Source of the DNA: an uncultured Pelagibacteraceae bacterium
Lineage (GTDB): Bacteria > Pseudomonadota > Alphaproteobacteria > Pelagibacterales > Pelagibacteraceae
DNA: 64,000 bases
Assembly (NCBI GenBank): GCA_902633185.1
Contig: CACPFN010000002.1
Span: 1 to 64,000, forward strand
Direction: 5' to 3'
The position numbers and the translations under genes were made by a program. The notes under the pieces were generated by a model. That model worked only from the letters and a program-made list of their open reading frames with translations. It was not told the DNA's origin and searched no databases. Positions 52,441-62,829 of this stretch are shown here, piece after piece (the stretch's first letter is position 1; each line of letters opens with the position of its first letter).

Positions 52441-52820
52441 TACAATAAATTTCGTCCTATTAAATAAATTGAAACGGTTAATACAAAAGATCCAAATATT
52501 ACAATTAACCCAGTAATTTTTGTAGTTTTTAATTCAAATCCATAACCAAAATCCATGATTAAATGTCTTATCTCACTTAAGATTTGGAAACTAAAAGACC
52601 ATGTAATACCCAATATGAAAAATTTTCCAATAATAGATTGGAGGAATAACTTTATAAATTCATGACTTTCTTCACTAAATGAAAAAAATATAAAAAAAAT
52701 ACAAATTAAAGTTATTGCTAATATGTTTATTATTCCAGTAATTCTATGAGATATTGAAACTAAAGATGAAATATGCCATCTATAAATTTGAATGTGAGGA
52801 GATAAAGGATTATTTTCCAT
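52440..52820 (-). CDS. sdhC: Succinate dehydrogenase cytochrome b-type subunit SdhC, lacking heme-ligand His
   Basis: This 126-residue three-helix anchor begins with PLSPHIQIYRW and SLVSISHRITGI. Ser22 and Arg26 match E. coli quinone-site Ser27 and Arg31. The second helix ends SFQILSEIRHLIMDFGYG. His86 matches E. coli His91, but the position seven residues earlier (E. coli axial His84) is Gln79. No other histidine sits within the membrane core to replace it. It overlaps the end of asd by 11 bases. Confidence 0.92.
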   Translation of the reverse strand: MENNPLSPHIQIYRWHISSLVSISHRITGIINILAITLICIFFIFFSFSEESHEFIKLFLQSIIGKFFILGITWSFSFQILSEIRHLIMDFGYGFELKTTKITGLIVIFGSFVLTVSIYLIGRNLL

Positions 52821-53820
52821 TTTGATTTGCTTTCATTATTGTTTCTGCAATTTCAACAGAATTCAATGCGGCTCCTCTTAATAGGTTATCTGAAACGATC
52901 CACAAATTAATTGAGTTCTCTTTTGTCTTATCATCTCTAATTCTGGAGATAAATGTTTCATCACTGCCAGTTGCTTCTATTGGTGTGCTATATCCTCCAT
53001 TTTCTCTTTTATCTATAACTCTACAACCATCAGCATTATTTAATGCCTCTCTGATTTGATCAAGAGAGTAAGAATTTTCAAACTCTATATTTACTGACTC
53101 TGAATGTGATACTAGAACAGGAATTCTAACGCACGTAGCTGTTAACTCTATATTATTATCAAGTATTTTTTTTGTTTCATTAGTCATTTTCAATTCTTCT
53201 TTTGTGTATCCATCATCAGAAAAAACATCAATGTGAGGAATTATATTGAATGCTATTTGTTTAGTAAAATTTTTAGATTGAATAGGATTTCCATCAAGAT
53301 AAGATTTAGTTTGTTCAATCAATTCATCCATAGGTGCTTTTCCGCCTCCAGAAACAGATTGATAGGTAGAAACTATTACCCTTTTTATTTTATATAAATC
53401 ATGTAATGGTTTAAGAGCTAATACTAACTGAGCTGTTGAGCAGTTAGGATTTGCCACAATATTTTTTTTCATTTCATTAATTTTTTCTGCATTCACTTGA
53501 GGCACAATAAGTGGAACATCGGGGTCCATTCTAAAAAAACTGGAATTATCAATTACAGTTGTTAATTTTGCTGCACTTTCTGCATATTGTTCTGCAATTT
53601 TACCACCTGCTGCAAAAAAAGTTATATTTGCATTTGAAAAATCATATTTTTCAAGATCATGGACTTCGTAATCTTTGCCTTTAAAACTTATTTTTTTTCC
53701 AGCACTATTAGAAGAGGCAACTAAGAAAAGGTTATCAAATTTAATATCTTTTTTTTCTATAACTTCTAGAGTCTTTCTTCCAACATTACCGGTTGCACCG
53801 ATGATAGCTATATTAGTCAT
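52810..53820 (-). CDS. asd: Aspartate-semialdehyde dehydrogenase
   Basis: A 336-residue enzyme with GATGNVGRKTLEVI near 8-21, the catalytic Cys in VANPNCSTAQLV near residue 128, and a C-terminal segment LWIVSDNLLRGAALNSVEIAE with the conserved His replaced in the usual G-A-A-L-N context. It makes aspartate semialdehyde for lysine, threonine and methionine synthesis. It sits between dmdA and sdhC; its 3' end overlaps the sdhC start. Confidence 0.94.
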   Translation of the reverse strand: MTNIAIIGATGNVGRKTLEVIEKKDIKFDNLFLVASSNSAGKKISFKGKDYEVHDLEKYDFSNANITFFAAGGKIAEQYAESAAKLTTVIDNSSFFRMDPDVPLIVPQVNAEKINEMKKNIVANPNCSTAQLVLALKPLHDLYKIKRVIVSTYQSVSGGGKAPMDELIEQTKSYLDGNPIQSKNFTKQIAFNIIPHIDVFSDDGYTKEELKMTNETKKILDNNIELTATCVRIPVLVSHSESVNIEFENSYSLDQIREALNNADGCRVIDKRENGGYSTPIEATGSDETFISRIRDDKTKENSINLWIVSDNLLRGAALNSVEIAETIMKANQNGK

Positions 53821-53834
53821 TTTAAAGATTTATA

Positions 53835-54944
53835 CTAAATGAAAGGTAAATCGCAAACTGTTCCGTTAAAACTATTACCATTTATATCAATTTTGAATGT
53901 TTGCTTTGCTTCAAAATATGGTTTTTTTATCATAGCTATACCAATTACCTGTTTAAAAGTTGGATTGTAACAACCTGATCTTAGTTCTCCTATTATATTA
54001 TTTTTTTCATCTATTAAATTCATTGAACCAGTTACGCTTATTTTATCGGTATCAATTTTAACGCCCATTAGTTTTCTTTTAATTCCTTCAGACTTTATTT
54101 TTTTTAATTTCTCTTTTCCTAAAAATTCAACGTCACTATCAATATTAATATATTTATCAAAACCACATTCGTATGGGTTGTCTCCATTGTCCATATCGTT
54201 TCCTTGAGAAAGTAATCCACTTTCGATACGTTCAATTAAATTAGGACATCCTGCTCTAATATTAAACTCATCTCCGATTTCAAATAAATGATCGTATAGT
54301 TTTAAACCCGCCTCATTATTCTCTACATAAATTTCATATCCACCTTGTTTAGACCATCCTGATTGAGCAATTAAATGTTTGGCTCCAGCAAAATCAAAAT
54401 AATCAAAACCAAAAAATTTTAAATTTGTTATTTTTTCACCAAAAACTTTTTCCATTAATTTAAATGATTTAGGCCCTTGCACAGCCATAATATCAACTTC
54501 AGGTTCGATAATATTTACATCAAATTTATTTCCAATTGCCAATCCTTTAGCAAATAAGATTACATCTGTATCTGCAATAGAAACCCACCATTTATTCTCA
54601 TTAAATCTTAGAACAACTGGGTCATTAATTAGTCCAGCATTATCATCTATAATTGGACAATAATAACATCTTCCATCTTTTGATTTTGAAAGATCTCTAC
54701 AAGTCATAAGTTGAACCAATTTTGCTGCATCTTTTCCAGTAATCTCTACTTGTCTCTCAGCGGCCACATCCCAAACTTGAACATGTTCTTTTAAATGATG
54801 ATATGAGTCTTCTAAAGAACCAAATGCAGCAGGAAGCAACATATGGTTATATATTGTGTAAGCAGTAACACCTTGTTTTTCAATTCTTGATGTATAAGGC
54901 GTACCTCTAAGTCTTCTTGATTTCGCAATAGAAAAGTTTTTCAT
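53835..54944 (-). CDS. dmdA: Dimethylsulfoniopropionate demethylase DmdA
   Basis: This 369-residue protein is related to glycine-cleavage T protein and moves a methyl group from DMSP to tetrahydrofolate, giving methylmercaptopropionate. I recognise it from the structurally studied Pelagibacter DmdA: same length, N-terminus [13 protein letters not shown], the shared [17 protein letters not shown], and C-terminus [10 protein letters not shown]. The following context of dmdB and dmdC upstream on the same strand, rather than gcvH/gcvP, excludes GcvT. The 64-base gap before it is the longest in the surrounding block, and I see no clear promoter or glycine riboswitch in it. Confidence 0.95.
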   Translation of the reverse strand: MKNFSIAKSRRLRGTPYTSRIEKQGVTAYTIYNHMLLPAAFGSLEDSYHHLKEHVQVWDVAAERQVEITGKDAAKLVQLMTCRDLSKSKDGRCYYCPIIDDNAGLINDPVVLRFNENKWWVSIADTDVILFAKGLAIGNKFDVNIIEPEVDIMAVQGPKSFKLMEKVFGEKITNLKFFGFDYFDFAGAKHLIAQSGWSKQGGYEIYVENNEAGLKLYDHLFEIGDEFNIRAGCPNLIERIESGLLSQGNDMDNGDNPYECGFDKYINIDSDVEFLGKEKLKKIKSEGIKRKLMGVKIDTDKISVTGSMNLIDEKNNIIGELRSGCYNPTFKQVIGIAMIKKPYFEAKQTFKIDINGNSFNGTVCDLPFI

Positions 54945-55008
54945 TTTTAGCTTAGTGTCATCTTTTTATCTATTTGTAAAGAAAGTAAGTAGTTTATTTG
55001 AAAGAAAT

Positions 55009-56637
55009 CTAAGTAAGTTCCTTAGCTCTTTTTCTTAATTCAAATTTTTGGATTTTGCCTGTTGATGTTTTTGGAAGTTCACAGAAGTCTATTTTTTTTG
55101 GAATTTTGAACCCTGCTAGAGTTTCTCTACAAAAATCGATTAATTCTTTTTCATTTGTCTCTTTATCTGCCACTTTCTCTATAAATGCGCATGGAACTTC
55201 TCCCCATTTCTCATCTGGTTTTGCTACTACTGCAACAATTGAAACAGCTGGGTGCTTAGAAAGTGTGTTTTCGATTTCGATAGAAGAAATATTCTCTCCA
55301 CCTGAAATAATAATATCTTTCGACCTATCTTTAACCTTTATGTATCCATCTGGATAAATAACTGCCAAATCGCCAGAGTGAAACCATCCATCTTTCATAG
55401 CCTTTTCAGTAGCCTCTTTGTCCTTAAAATATCCTTTCATTACAACATTACCTTTGATCATTATCTCACCAATGGTTTCTCCATCCATAGGTACAGGTTT
55501 CATAGTTTCTGGATCTAAAACAACCACTCCTTCTGTGTTTGGAAATCTCACGCCTTGCCTTGCTTTAATTTCATTAATTTTATCCTCTTCATAACCATTC
55601 CATTCATCATTCCAAGCACATTGTAAAACATGTCCATATGTTTCTGTTAAACCATAGACATGCATTACTTCAAATCCTAATGCTTTCATTTTTTTGAAAA
55701 TAATACTTGGAGGTGGTGCTCCAGCAGTTAAAACATAAACTTTATTTTTTAATTGTTTAATATCATTTTGTGATGCACCTGTTATCATATTAAGAACAAT
55801 AGGAGCACCTCCAAAATGGGTAATTTCATGCTTTTCAATTAATTCAAATATTTTTTTTACATCAATAGCTCTTAAACAAACTGTTTTTCCATTTAACATT
55901 GGTATTGTCCATGGATATCCCCATCCATTACAGTGGAACATTGGTACAACTGTTAAAAAATTTAATCTATTTGGCATATTCCAAGCAACAGCACTACCTG
56001 TTGACATTAAATAAGAGCCTCTATGATGATAAACAACACCTTTTGGATTTCCGGTTGTTCCAGACGTATAACTTAAAGAAATTGCTTGCCATTCATCCTT
56101 TGGTTTTTTCCAAATATAATTTTCATCACCGGTGCTTAAAAATTCCTCATATTCTCTATCTCCAATTTTTTTTAACAAGGATTGGTCAGCAAAATCATCT
56201 TGAACATCAATTACGATTGGTTTTTCTTTTAAAGTTGATAAAGCCTTTTCTGCAACTGAATGCAATTGTCTATCTATTATTAATACTTTTGCTTCACTGT
56301 GTTCTAAAATATAAGCAACAGTTTTTGCATCAAGTCTTGAATTAATTGTATTTAAAACGGCTCCTGTCATAGGAACAGAATAATGTGCTTCAAAAATCTC
56401 TGGAGTATTAAAGGTCATAACTGAAACTGTGTCTCCTTCAACAATACCAATTTTCTCTAGTGCACTTGCAAATTTGATGCACCTGTTAAATACTTCAGTC
56501 CATGTGAAAGATTTTGTTTCATATACTAAAGCCTCATAATTTGGATAAATGTCTTTTGCTCTTTCTAGAAAGCTAAGCGGTGTTAACGGGACATAATTTG
56601 AAGGATTTTTATCTAAGTTCTGATTATATTTATTCAT
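55009..56637 (-). CDS. dmdB: Methylmercaptopropionate-CoA ligase DmdB
   Basis: This 542-residue adenylate-forming ligase has the AMP/ATP motif SLSYTSGTTGNPKGVVYHHRG near 184-204, VYGLTETYG near 319-327, HSGDLAV near 412-418, and the catalytic Lys in KTSTGKIQKFELR at the C-terminus. It activates MMPA to MMPA-CoA in the demethylation pathway. Position between dmdA and dmdC supports this over a generic fatty-acyl-CoA ligase. Its start overlaps the dmdC stop by one base. Confidence 0.88.
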   Translation of the reverse strand: MNKYNQNLDKNPSNYVPLTPLSFLERAKDIYPNYEALVYETKSFTWTEVFNRCIKFASALEKIGIVEGDTVSVMTFNTPEIFEAHYSVPMTGAVLNTINSRLDAKTVAYILEHSEAKVLIIDRQLHSVAEKALSTLKEKPIVIDVQDDFADQSLLKKIGDREYEEFLSTGDENYIWKKPKDEWQAISLSYTSGTTGNPKGVVYHHRGSYLMSTGSAVAWNMPNRLNFLTVVPMFHCNGWGYPWTIPMLNGKTVCLRAIDVKKIFELIEKHEITHFGGAPIVLNMITGASQNDIKQLKNKVYVLTAGAPPPSIIFKKMKALGFEVMHVYGLTETYGHVLQCAWNDEWNGYEEDKINEIKARQGVRFPNTEGVVVLDPETMKPVPMDGETIGEIMIKGNVVMKGYFKDKEATEKAMKDGWFHSGDLAVIYPDGYIKVKDRSKDIIISGGENISSIEIENTLSKHPAVSIVAVVAKPDEKWGEVPCAFIEKVADKETNEKELIDFCRETLAGFKIPKKIDFCELPKTSTGKIQKFELRKRAKELT

Positions 56638-58397
56638 CAGTTAAATTTTGCGCTCATAGTATATTTACTACCAGAAATAGCAGATTTATAATGGCTCTCA
56701 GCTCTAGGCAAAATTTTGTCAAAATAATAATTTCCTGTATTTAATTTATCTTCATAAAACTCTTTATTGTTTTCCAAATTTTCATAGCTTTTTCTCATTG
56801 TTTTTAGCCATATAAATGAAAGACAAAAATAACCAAAAAATCTTAAATAATCGTTACATGATGCGCTTATATCGTCTTTTGGCGTATTGCCATTAGGAGA
56901 TATCCAGTCCGTGAAATCTGACAATATATTTTTTAATTCAGATATTTTTTTTACATGTTCATTTAAATTGTCTACTTTTGAACAATTTTGAATTTCTGTA
57001 TCTACATATTTCATAAAATTTTCAAAAACTTTTTTCTGACTAATTTTTCTAAATACAAAATCAATTGCCTGCACAGAATTAGTTCCTTCGTAAATAGGTG
57101 TAATTCTGTTATCTCTAAATAATTGTTCTATCCCTTGGTCTTTGGTATAACCATAACCACCAAAAACCTGAATTGCTTCATTGGTTATTTCCATACCCAT
57201 ATCTGTAAAAAATGACTTAATTACTGGGGTCATAAGACCTACAATATCCGATGCATCTTTTTTTACTTCCTCTGAACTATGACTTAAGCTTACATCTACT
57301 TGCTGAGCCATCCAAAAAGATAAGGATCTTTCTCCCTCAATTATAGACTTCATATTTAATAAACTTCTTCGAATATCTGCGTGCTTAATAATTAAATCTG
57401 TTTCTCCATTAGAATTATTATTTGATTTACCTTGTTTTCTCTCTTTAGAATAACTCAAAGCAGTTTGATAAGCTGTTTCAGATAGACCTAATCCTTGTAT
57501 ACCGACAACGATTCTTTCTAAGTTCATCATTGTAAACATAGAATTTAAGCCTTTGTTCTCTGGTCCGATCATATACCCTTTGGCATCATCAAAACTTAAT
57601 ACACATGCGGGTGAACCTTTAATACCCATTTTTGATTCAATTGAAACAGTATTTACGCCGTTTCTTGGACCAATTGATCCATCATCATTAATTTCATATT
57701 TTGGTACTAAAAATAAACTAATCCCCTTCGTTCCTTTTGGTGCGTCCTGCGTTCTTGCTAAAACAAGGTGAATAATATTTTCAGTTAAATCATGGTCACC
57801 AGAAGTAATAAAGATTTTTTGTCCACTTATATTATAAGTACCATTTTCATTTTTAATTGCCTTTGTTTTTATTAATCCTAAATCTGTTCCACATTGAGGC
57901 TCTGTTAAACACATTGTCCCACTCCATTTACCCTCAACAATTTTAGGAAGATATGTGTTTTTGATTTCTTCGGTTGCATGACTCAAAATACAATTGTATG
58001 CACCTATACTTAATTCACTATATAATTTAAAAGATAAACTTGATGATGAAAGCATTTCATCAAAAAAAGCACTTACAGTTTTTGGCATTCCTTGACCGCC
58101 ATATTTTGGATCACAAGTTAAAGATACCCATCCATCTTCTATAAATTTTGAATATGCCTCTTTATAACCTGGAGGGGTTCTAACTACTCCATTTTCATAG
58201 ACACAAGGATTTTCGTCTCCAGCTTTTGCTAAAGGAAGAAGCATTTCTTCATTAATTTTTGCAGCTTCCTCTAAAATATCTTTTACTAGATCAGAAGTGA
58301 CTTCTTTATATTTTTCAATTTCGTTATAATTTTTATTATCTTTTAGATGTTCAAATAAGAACATCATATCTTTCACAGGTGCGGAATAAACAGTCAT
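56637..58397 (-). CDS. dmdC: Methylmercaptopropionyl-CoA dehydrogenase DmdC
   Basis: This 586-residue acyl-CoA dehydrogenase is of the long subtype with an extra C-terminal domain. It has MCLTEPQCGTDLG near 155-167, GIKGSPACVLSF near 244-255, QVFGGYGYTKDQGIEQLFRD, and the catalytic Glu in ITPIYEGTNSVQAIDF near 424-439. It oxidises MMPA-CoA to methylthioacryloyl-CoA. The hydratase DmdD is not present here, consistent with other SAR11, which use a different hydratase. Confidence 0.9.
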   Translation of the reverse strand: MTVYSAPVKDMMFLFEHLKDNKNYNEIEKYKEVTSDLVKDILEEAAKINEEMLLPLAKAGDENPCVYENGVVRTPPGYKEAYSKFIEDGWVSLTCDPKYGGQGMPKTVSAFFDEMLSSSSLSFKLYSELSIGAYNCILSHATEEIKNTYLPKIVEGKWSGTMCLTEPQCGTDLGLIKTKAIKNENGTYNISGQKIFITSGDHDLTENIIHLVLARTQDAPKGTKGISLFLVPKYEINDDGSIGPRNGVNTVSIESKMGIKGSPACVLSFDDAKGYMIGPENKGLNSMFTMMNLERIVVGIQGLGLSETAYQTALSYSKERKQGKSNNNSNGETDLIIKHADIRRSLLNMKSIIEGERSLSFWMAQQVDVSLSHSSEEVKKDASDIVGLMTPVIKSFFTDMGMEITNEAIQVFGGYGYTKDQGIEQLFRDNRITPIYEGTNSVQAIDFVFRKISQKKVFENFMKYVDTEIQNCSKVDNLNEHVKKISELKNILSDFTDWISPNGNTPKDDISASCNDYLRFFGYFCLSFIWLKTMRKSYENLENNKEFYEDKLNTGNYYFDKILPRAESHYKSAISGSKYTMSAKFN

Positions 58398-58429
58398 AAA
58401 TTTAATAGTATCAAATTAAGTTAATTTTT

Positions 58430-59539
58430 TTATTTTTGCAAATATGCAATAATCGCATCTCCCATACCAGAAGTTGAAATTTCTTTTGTTCCTTTTGACA
58501 TAATATCTTTAGTTCTTAACCCATCATCTAGTACATTTTGCACTGCTTTTTCTAAGTCATCAGCCTCTTTATCTAAGTCAAGAGAGTACCTGAGGGCCAT
58601 TGCAAAACTCAAGATGGTTGCAATTGGATTTGCAATTCCTTTTCCAGCAATATCTGGAGCAGATCCATGAACAGGCTCATACATTGCTCTCATTTCACCA
58701 TCTTTATTTTTTGCACCCAGAGAAGCTGAAGGTAATAAACCTAAAGATCCCGTCAGCATAGATGCTTCATCTGACAACATATCACCAAACAAATTATCTG
58801 TCACAATTACATCAAATTGCTTTGGATTTCTCAAAAGTTGCATTGCACAATTATCTGCAAGCATATGATTTAAATCAACATCTTTAAATTCTTTATCGTG
58901 AAGATTTTGAACTTCCTCTTTCCATAATTGACCTGCTTCCATAACATTCGATTTTTCACAGGAAGTAACTTTATTATTTCTCTTCTTCGCTAGATCAAAT
59001 GCAACTCTAGCAACTCTTTTAATTTCTGATGAAGTATAAGTATGAGTGTTTATTCCTTTACGTTCACCATTATCAATTGGCTTAATACCTCTCGGCTCAC
59101 CAAAATAAATACCACCTGTCAATTCTCTAACAATCATGATGTCTAGACCTGATACGATTTCAGGTTTTAGCGTTGATGCCTCAACTAATTGTTTAAAACA
59201 AATTGCAGGCCTCAAATTTGCAAATAATTTTAATTCTTTTCTTAGCTTAAGAAGAGCTCTCTCAGGTCTTTTGGAAAAATCTAAATTATCATATTTTGGT
59301 CCACCCACAGCTCCTAAAATGACTGCTTCACATTCTAATGATTTATAAAATACTTCATCTGTAATTGGTGTTCCGTGCTTGTCGTAAGATGCTCCTCCAA
59401 CTAAAGCTTCTTCCATATCAAAATCAAGAGATTTATTTACATTAAACCAAGTTATAATTTTTTTAACTTCACCAATAACCTCGGGACCAATACCATCACC
59501 TGGTAATAATAAGAATTTTCTTTTTTTGACTTTAATCAT
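58430..59539 (-). CDS. leuB: 3-Isopropylmalate dehydrogenase
   Basis: This 369-residue decarboxylating dehydrogenase has [12 protein letters not shown] near 11-22, the arginine-rich substrate loop [17 protein letters not shown] near 95-111, [16 protein letters not shown] and [17 protein letters not shown], and [16 protein letters not shown]. It acts in leucine synthesis. It overlaps leuD by 8 bases. The 32-base spacer to dmdC suggests the dmd genes share the leu transcript. Confidence 0.96.
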   Translation of the reverse strand: MIKVKKRKFLLLPGDGIGPEVIGEVKKIITWFNVNKSLDFDMEEALVGGASYDKHGTPITDEVFYKSLECEAVILGAVGGPKYDNLDFSKRPERALLKLRKELKLFANLRPAICFKQLVEASTLKPEIVSGLDIMIVRELTGGIYFGEPRGIKPIDNGERKGINTHTYTSSEIKRVARVAFDLAKKRNNKVTSCEKSNVMEAGQLWKEEVQNLHDKEFKDVDLNHMLADNCAMQLLRNPKQFDVIVTDNLFGDMLSDEASMLTGSLGLLPSASLGAKNKDGEMRAMYEPVHGSAPDIAGKGIANPIATILSFAMALRYSLDLDKEADDLEKAVQNVLDDGLRTKDIMSKGTKEISTSGMGDAIIAYLQK

Positions 59540-60137
59540 TAAATATCCAAGGCTTTGTGGATTTTAATTTTTCTTCAAATGAAATTATTTTATTAGACTT
59601 TTCCAAAGACAATGCAATATCATCTAATCCCTCGATTAAACATTTTTTTTTAAATTCATCTAATTCAAATTTGATTTCTTTATTCCCAAAAATTATTTTT
59701 TGATCTGGTAAATTTATTGCAATTTCTTCTTGTCTCTTAGAATATTCAGAAAGTTCTTTTATCTGTTCATCATTAACTTTAATAGGCAGTATTCCATTTT
59801 TAAAACAATTATTATAAAATATATCTGCGTAACTAGTACTTATAACACAAGTGATACCAAAGTCTAAAAGTGCCCATGGCGCATGTTCTCTAGATGATCC
59901 ACATCCAAAATTATTCCCTGCAATTAAAATCTTAGAATTATCATATGGGGATTTATTTAAGATAAAGTCATCTACTACTTTACCTTTTTCGTCATATCTC
60001 ATTTCATAAAATAAATTTTTTCCAAGTCCAGTTCTTTTTATTGTTTTTAAAAATTGCTTTGGAATAATCATATCTGTATCGATATTTACAATTGGTAAAT
60101 ATGCAGGAATACTTTTTAATGTTGAGAATTTGTTCAT
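59532..60137 (-). CDS. leuD: 3-Isopropylmalate dehydratase small subunit
   Basis: This 201-residue subunit has [14 protein letters not shown] near 21-34 and [16 protein letters not shown] near 75-90, the swivel-domain signature. It joins LeuC to isomerise isopropylmalate. It follows leuC with no gap. Confidence 0.96.
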   Translation of the reverse strand: MNKFSTLKSIPAYLPIVNIDTDMIIPKQFLKTIKRTGLGKNLFYEMRYDEKGKVVDDFILNKSPYDNSKILIAGNNFGCGSSREHAPWALLDFGITCVISTSYADIFYNNCFKNGILPIKVNDEQIKELSEYSKRQEEIAINLPDQKIIFGNKEIKFELDEFKKKCLIEGLDDIALSLEKSNKIISFEEKLKSTKPWIFND

Positions 60138-61541
60138 TTAACTATTGTATTTTCTAACATCATCTAAATTTCCAGATATAGCAGCTGCAGCAGCCATAGC
60201 TGGACTAACTAAATGAGTTCTTCCACCTCGTCCTTGTCTTCCTTCGAAATTTCTATTTGATGTTGATGCACATCTTTCTTCTGGCTTCAACTTATCTGCA
60301 TTCATAGCTAAACACATTGAGCAACCTGGCTCACGCCATTCAAATCCAGAATTTTTAAATATTACATCTAAACCTTCTTGCTCTGCTTGTTGTTTTACTA
60401 ATCCTGAACCAGGAACTATCATTGCATTTACATGAGAAGCAATTTTTTTATCTTTTAAGATTTTTGCAGCTTCTCTTAAATCTTCAATTCTTCCATTTGT
60501 GCAACTTCCAATAAAAACTTTATCAATTCTAATATCTTTTATTTTAGTTTTCGGCTTTAAACCCATATATTTTAATGATCTATTAATAGAATTTTTTCTG
60601 TCTTCGTTTAGCTCATTTTCAGGATCAGGAACAATTCCATCAATATCTACTACATCCTGAGGCGAAGTTCCCCAAGTTACCATTGGTTTAATATCTTTGC
60701 CCTCAAGACTGATTTCTTTGTCAAATACTGCATCACCATCAGACTTTAATTTACTCCAATATTCTAATGCTTTGTCCCAATTTGAATTCTTTGGAGACAT
60801 TGGTTTACCTTTTAAATAATTAAAAACTTTTTCATCTGGCTCTATTAATCCAGCCCTTGCTCCACCTTCAATTGTCATATTGCAAATCGTCATTCTTTGT
60901 TCGACACTTAAATTAGAAATTAAATTTCCAGCATATTCAATTACATAACCAGTTCCACCAGCTGTACCAATTTTTCCAATTATTTGTAATATTACATCCT
61001 TTGATGTTACTCCAACAGGAAGAGAACCATTAACGTTTATTCTAAAATTTTTTGATTTTTTTTGAACTAAAGTCTGCGTTGCCAATACATGCTCTACTTC
61101 TGAAGTTCCGATTCCAAATGCTAGCGCACCGAATGCTCCGTGAGTAGCTGTATGACTATCACCACAAACGATAATAGTTCCAGGTTGTGTGAAACCTTGT
61201 TCTGGACCAATAATATGAACTATTCCTTGTCTTTTATCGTTCATTCCAAAAAGATTTATTCCAAATTCTGCACAATTTTTTTCTAGTGTCTCAATTTGTA
61301 TTTTTGAATCTTCGTCAGTAATAGGTACTGATCTATCCGTTGTTGGAACATTATGATCTGCTACTGCTAAAGTTAAAGAAGGTTGTCTAACTTTTCTATT
61401 AGAATTTCTTAAACCTTCAAATGCTTGTGGACTAGTAACTTCATGAATTAAATGTCTATCAACAAATAAAAGTGAAGTCCCATCCTCTTGTTGATGAACA
61501 AGATGATCATTCCATATTTTATCGTATATAGTTTGAGGCAT
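60138..61541 (-). CDS. leuC: 3-Isopropylmalate dehydratase large subunit
   Basis: This 467-residue aconitase-family subunit has [19 protein letters not shown] near 27-45, [13 protein letters not shown] near 131-143, and the [4Fe-4S] ligands in [11 protein letters not shown] and [11 protein letters not shown]. It starts 10 bases after rplS, the usual rplS-leuCDB order of alphaproteobacteria. Confidence 0.97.
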   Translation of the reverse strand: MPQTIYDKIWNDHLVHQQEDGTSLLFVDRHLIHEVTSPQAFEGLRNSNRKVRQPSLTLAVADHNVPTTDRSVPITDEDSKIQIETLEKNCAEFGINLFGMNDKRQGIVHIIGPEQGFTQPGTIIVCGDSHTATHGAFGALAFGIGTSEVEHVLATQTLVQKKSKNFRINVNGSLPVGVTSKDVILQIIGKIGTAGGTGYVIEYAGNLISNLSVEQRMTICNMTIEGGARAGLIEPDEKVFNYLKGKPMSPKNSNWDKALEYWSKLKSDGDAVFDKEISLEGKDIKPMVTWGTSPQDVVDIDGIVPDPENELNEDRKNSINRSLKYMGLKPKTKIKDIRIDKVFIGSCTNGRIEDLREAAKILKDKKIASHVNAMIVPGSGLVKQQAEQEGLDVIFKNSGFEWREPGCSMCLAMNADKLKPEERCASTSNRNFEGRQGRGGRTHLVSPAMAAAAAISGNLDDVRKYNS

Positions 61542-61550
61542 TGTAAAAAA

Positions 61551-62132
61551 TTATTTTTTTACTTCAGGATTTTCTTTTTTTTCATCAGTTTTTTTTTCTA
61601 CTGATGGGGTTTCTTCTTTAGTTTCTTTTTTTTCTTCTGGTTTTTTTGCTTCTACTTTTGGAGCATCTTTATTGGTATCTTGTGGGCTATCTGCTGTTTT
61701 TTGTTCTGTATCAGGCATAACATTTTCTTCTGTTACTTCGTGAATCTTAGTTTCAACATCTATACCTATTTTCTTTTTAATTTTTTCTGCAATTCTTGCA
61801 GATTTACCTGTTCTATCTCTCAAATAATATAACTTGGCTCTTCTAACTTTTCCTGACCTTACAACTTTAATTGTATCTACAATCGGACTATATAAAGCAA
61901 ATGTTCTTTCCACACCCTCACCAAAAGAAATTTTTCTTACAGTAAAAGAAGAATTGATATCTCTATTTTTTTTTGCAATACACACACCTTCAAAATATTG
62001 AATTCGATCTCTTTTTCCCTCAGTTATTCTAACTCCAACTTTAACAATGTCCCCTGGGAAAAATTCTGGATGCTTTCTCTCAGAAATAATTTTTTTTACC
62101 TTAGATTGATTAATTTCCTCAATTGTCTTCAT
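61551..62132 (-). CDS. rplS: 50S ribosomal protein L19 with long charged tail
   Basis: This 193-residue protein has an L19 core at residues 1 to ~125: [34 protein letters not shown] and [11 protein letters not shown]. Bacterial L19 is about 115-130 residues, so the last ~65 residues are an extra tail rich in Lys, Glu, Pro and Thr ([12 protein letters not shown] and beyond). The tail is low-complexity with no recognisable domain. It follows trmD with a 1-base gap. Confidence 0.95.
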   Translation of the reverse strand: MKTIEEINQSKVKKIISERKHPEFFPGDIVKVGVRITEGKRDRIQYFEGVCIAKKNRDINSSFTVRKISFGEGVERTFALYSPIVDTIKVVRSGKVRRAKLYYLRDRTGKSARIAEKIKKKIGIDVETKIHEVTEENVMPDTEQKTADSPQDTNKDAPKVEAKKPEEKKETKEETPSVEKKTDEKKENPEVKK

Positions 62133-62133
62133 T

Positions 62134-62829
62134 TTAATTCTCTTTAGTCTTTTTATATAATTGCCACAAATCTGGTCTTCGGTCGCGTGTTATAGCCTCA
62201 GATTGAGATAAACGCCAGTCTTTAATTTTGGCGTGATCGCCTGATAATAGCACATCTGGAACACTTTTTTCCTCCCATATTTGCGGTTTTGTAAATTGAG
62301 GATACTCTAAAAGTCCGTTTTCAAAACTTTCTTCTTTAGCTGAATTTGTATTGCCAAGAATACCAGGAATAAATCTTAATATTGCATCAAGAATTACAAA
62401 TGAAGCTCCTTCACCTCCAGATAAAACAAAGTCTCCTATACTTACTTCCTCAATATTTCTTGTTTTTAATAATCTTTCATCAACTCCTTCAAAGTGTCCA
62501 CAAATTATATTTATTGTTTTTTCTTGAGATAGTTGTTTTGCTAATTGATGATTGAACAACTTGCCCTTCGGACTTAGATAAATAATCTTTTCGCCATCTT
62601 TAACATTCTTATCTATTGATTTTGCTAATACATCTGCTTTCATTAACATACCTTCACCTCCTCCATAGGGAGTGTCATCAACAGTTTTATGTTTATCAAA
62701 AGCATACTCTCTTATATCTACAGTATCTATTTTCCATTTATTCTCTGATAGTGCTTTACCAAAAATACCTTGACCTAAATAACCTGGAAAAAAATCTGGA
62801 TAGAGTGTGAATATACGAGCTTCTAACAT
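62134..62829 (-). CDS. trmD: tRNA (guanine-N1)-methyltransferase
   Basis: This 231-residue SPOUT-family enzyme methylates G37 of tRNAs. It has the knot region [19 protein letters not shown] near 132-150, [11 protein letters not shown] near 54-64, [10 protein letters not shown] near 110-119 and the C-terminal [15 protein letters not shown]. It starts on the last base of rpsP; the rimM gene that usually separates them is missing. Confidence 0.96.
   Translation of the reverse strand: MLEARIFTLYPDFFPGYLGQGIFGKALSENKWKIDTVDIREYAFDKHKTVDDTPYGGGEGMLMKADVLAKSIDKNVKDGEKIIYLSPKGKLFNHQLAKQLSQEKTINIICGHFEGVDERLLKTRNIEEVSIGDFVLSGGEGASFVILDAILRFIPGILGNTNSAKEESFENGLLEYPQFTKPQIWEEKSVPDVLLSGDHAKIKDWRLSQSEAITRDRRPDLWQLYKKTKEN

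Noticed and set aside
53835..54944. Glycine cleavage T protein (gcvT)
   Set aside because: Same fold, but length, termini and dmdB/dmdC neighbours match Pelagibacter DmdA, and no gcvH or gcvP is nearby.
54945..55008. Glycine riboswitch or other leader RNA before dmdA
   Set aside because: Only 64 bases, no conserved aptamer motif and no convincing hairpin.
55899..56345. 148-codon open frame opposite dmdB
   Set aside because: Shadow frame of low-complexity, leucine-rich composition with no homology that I recognise.
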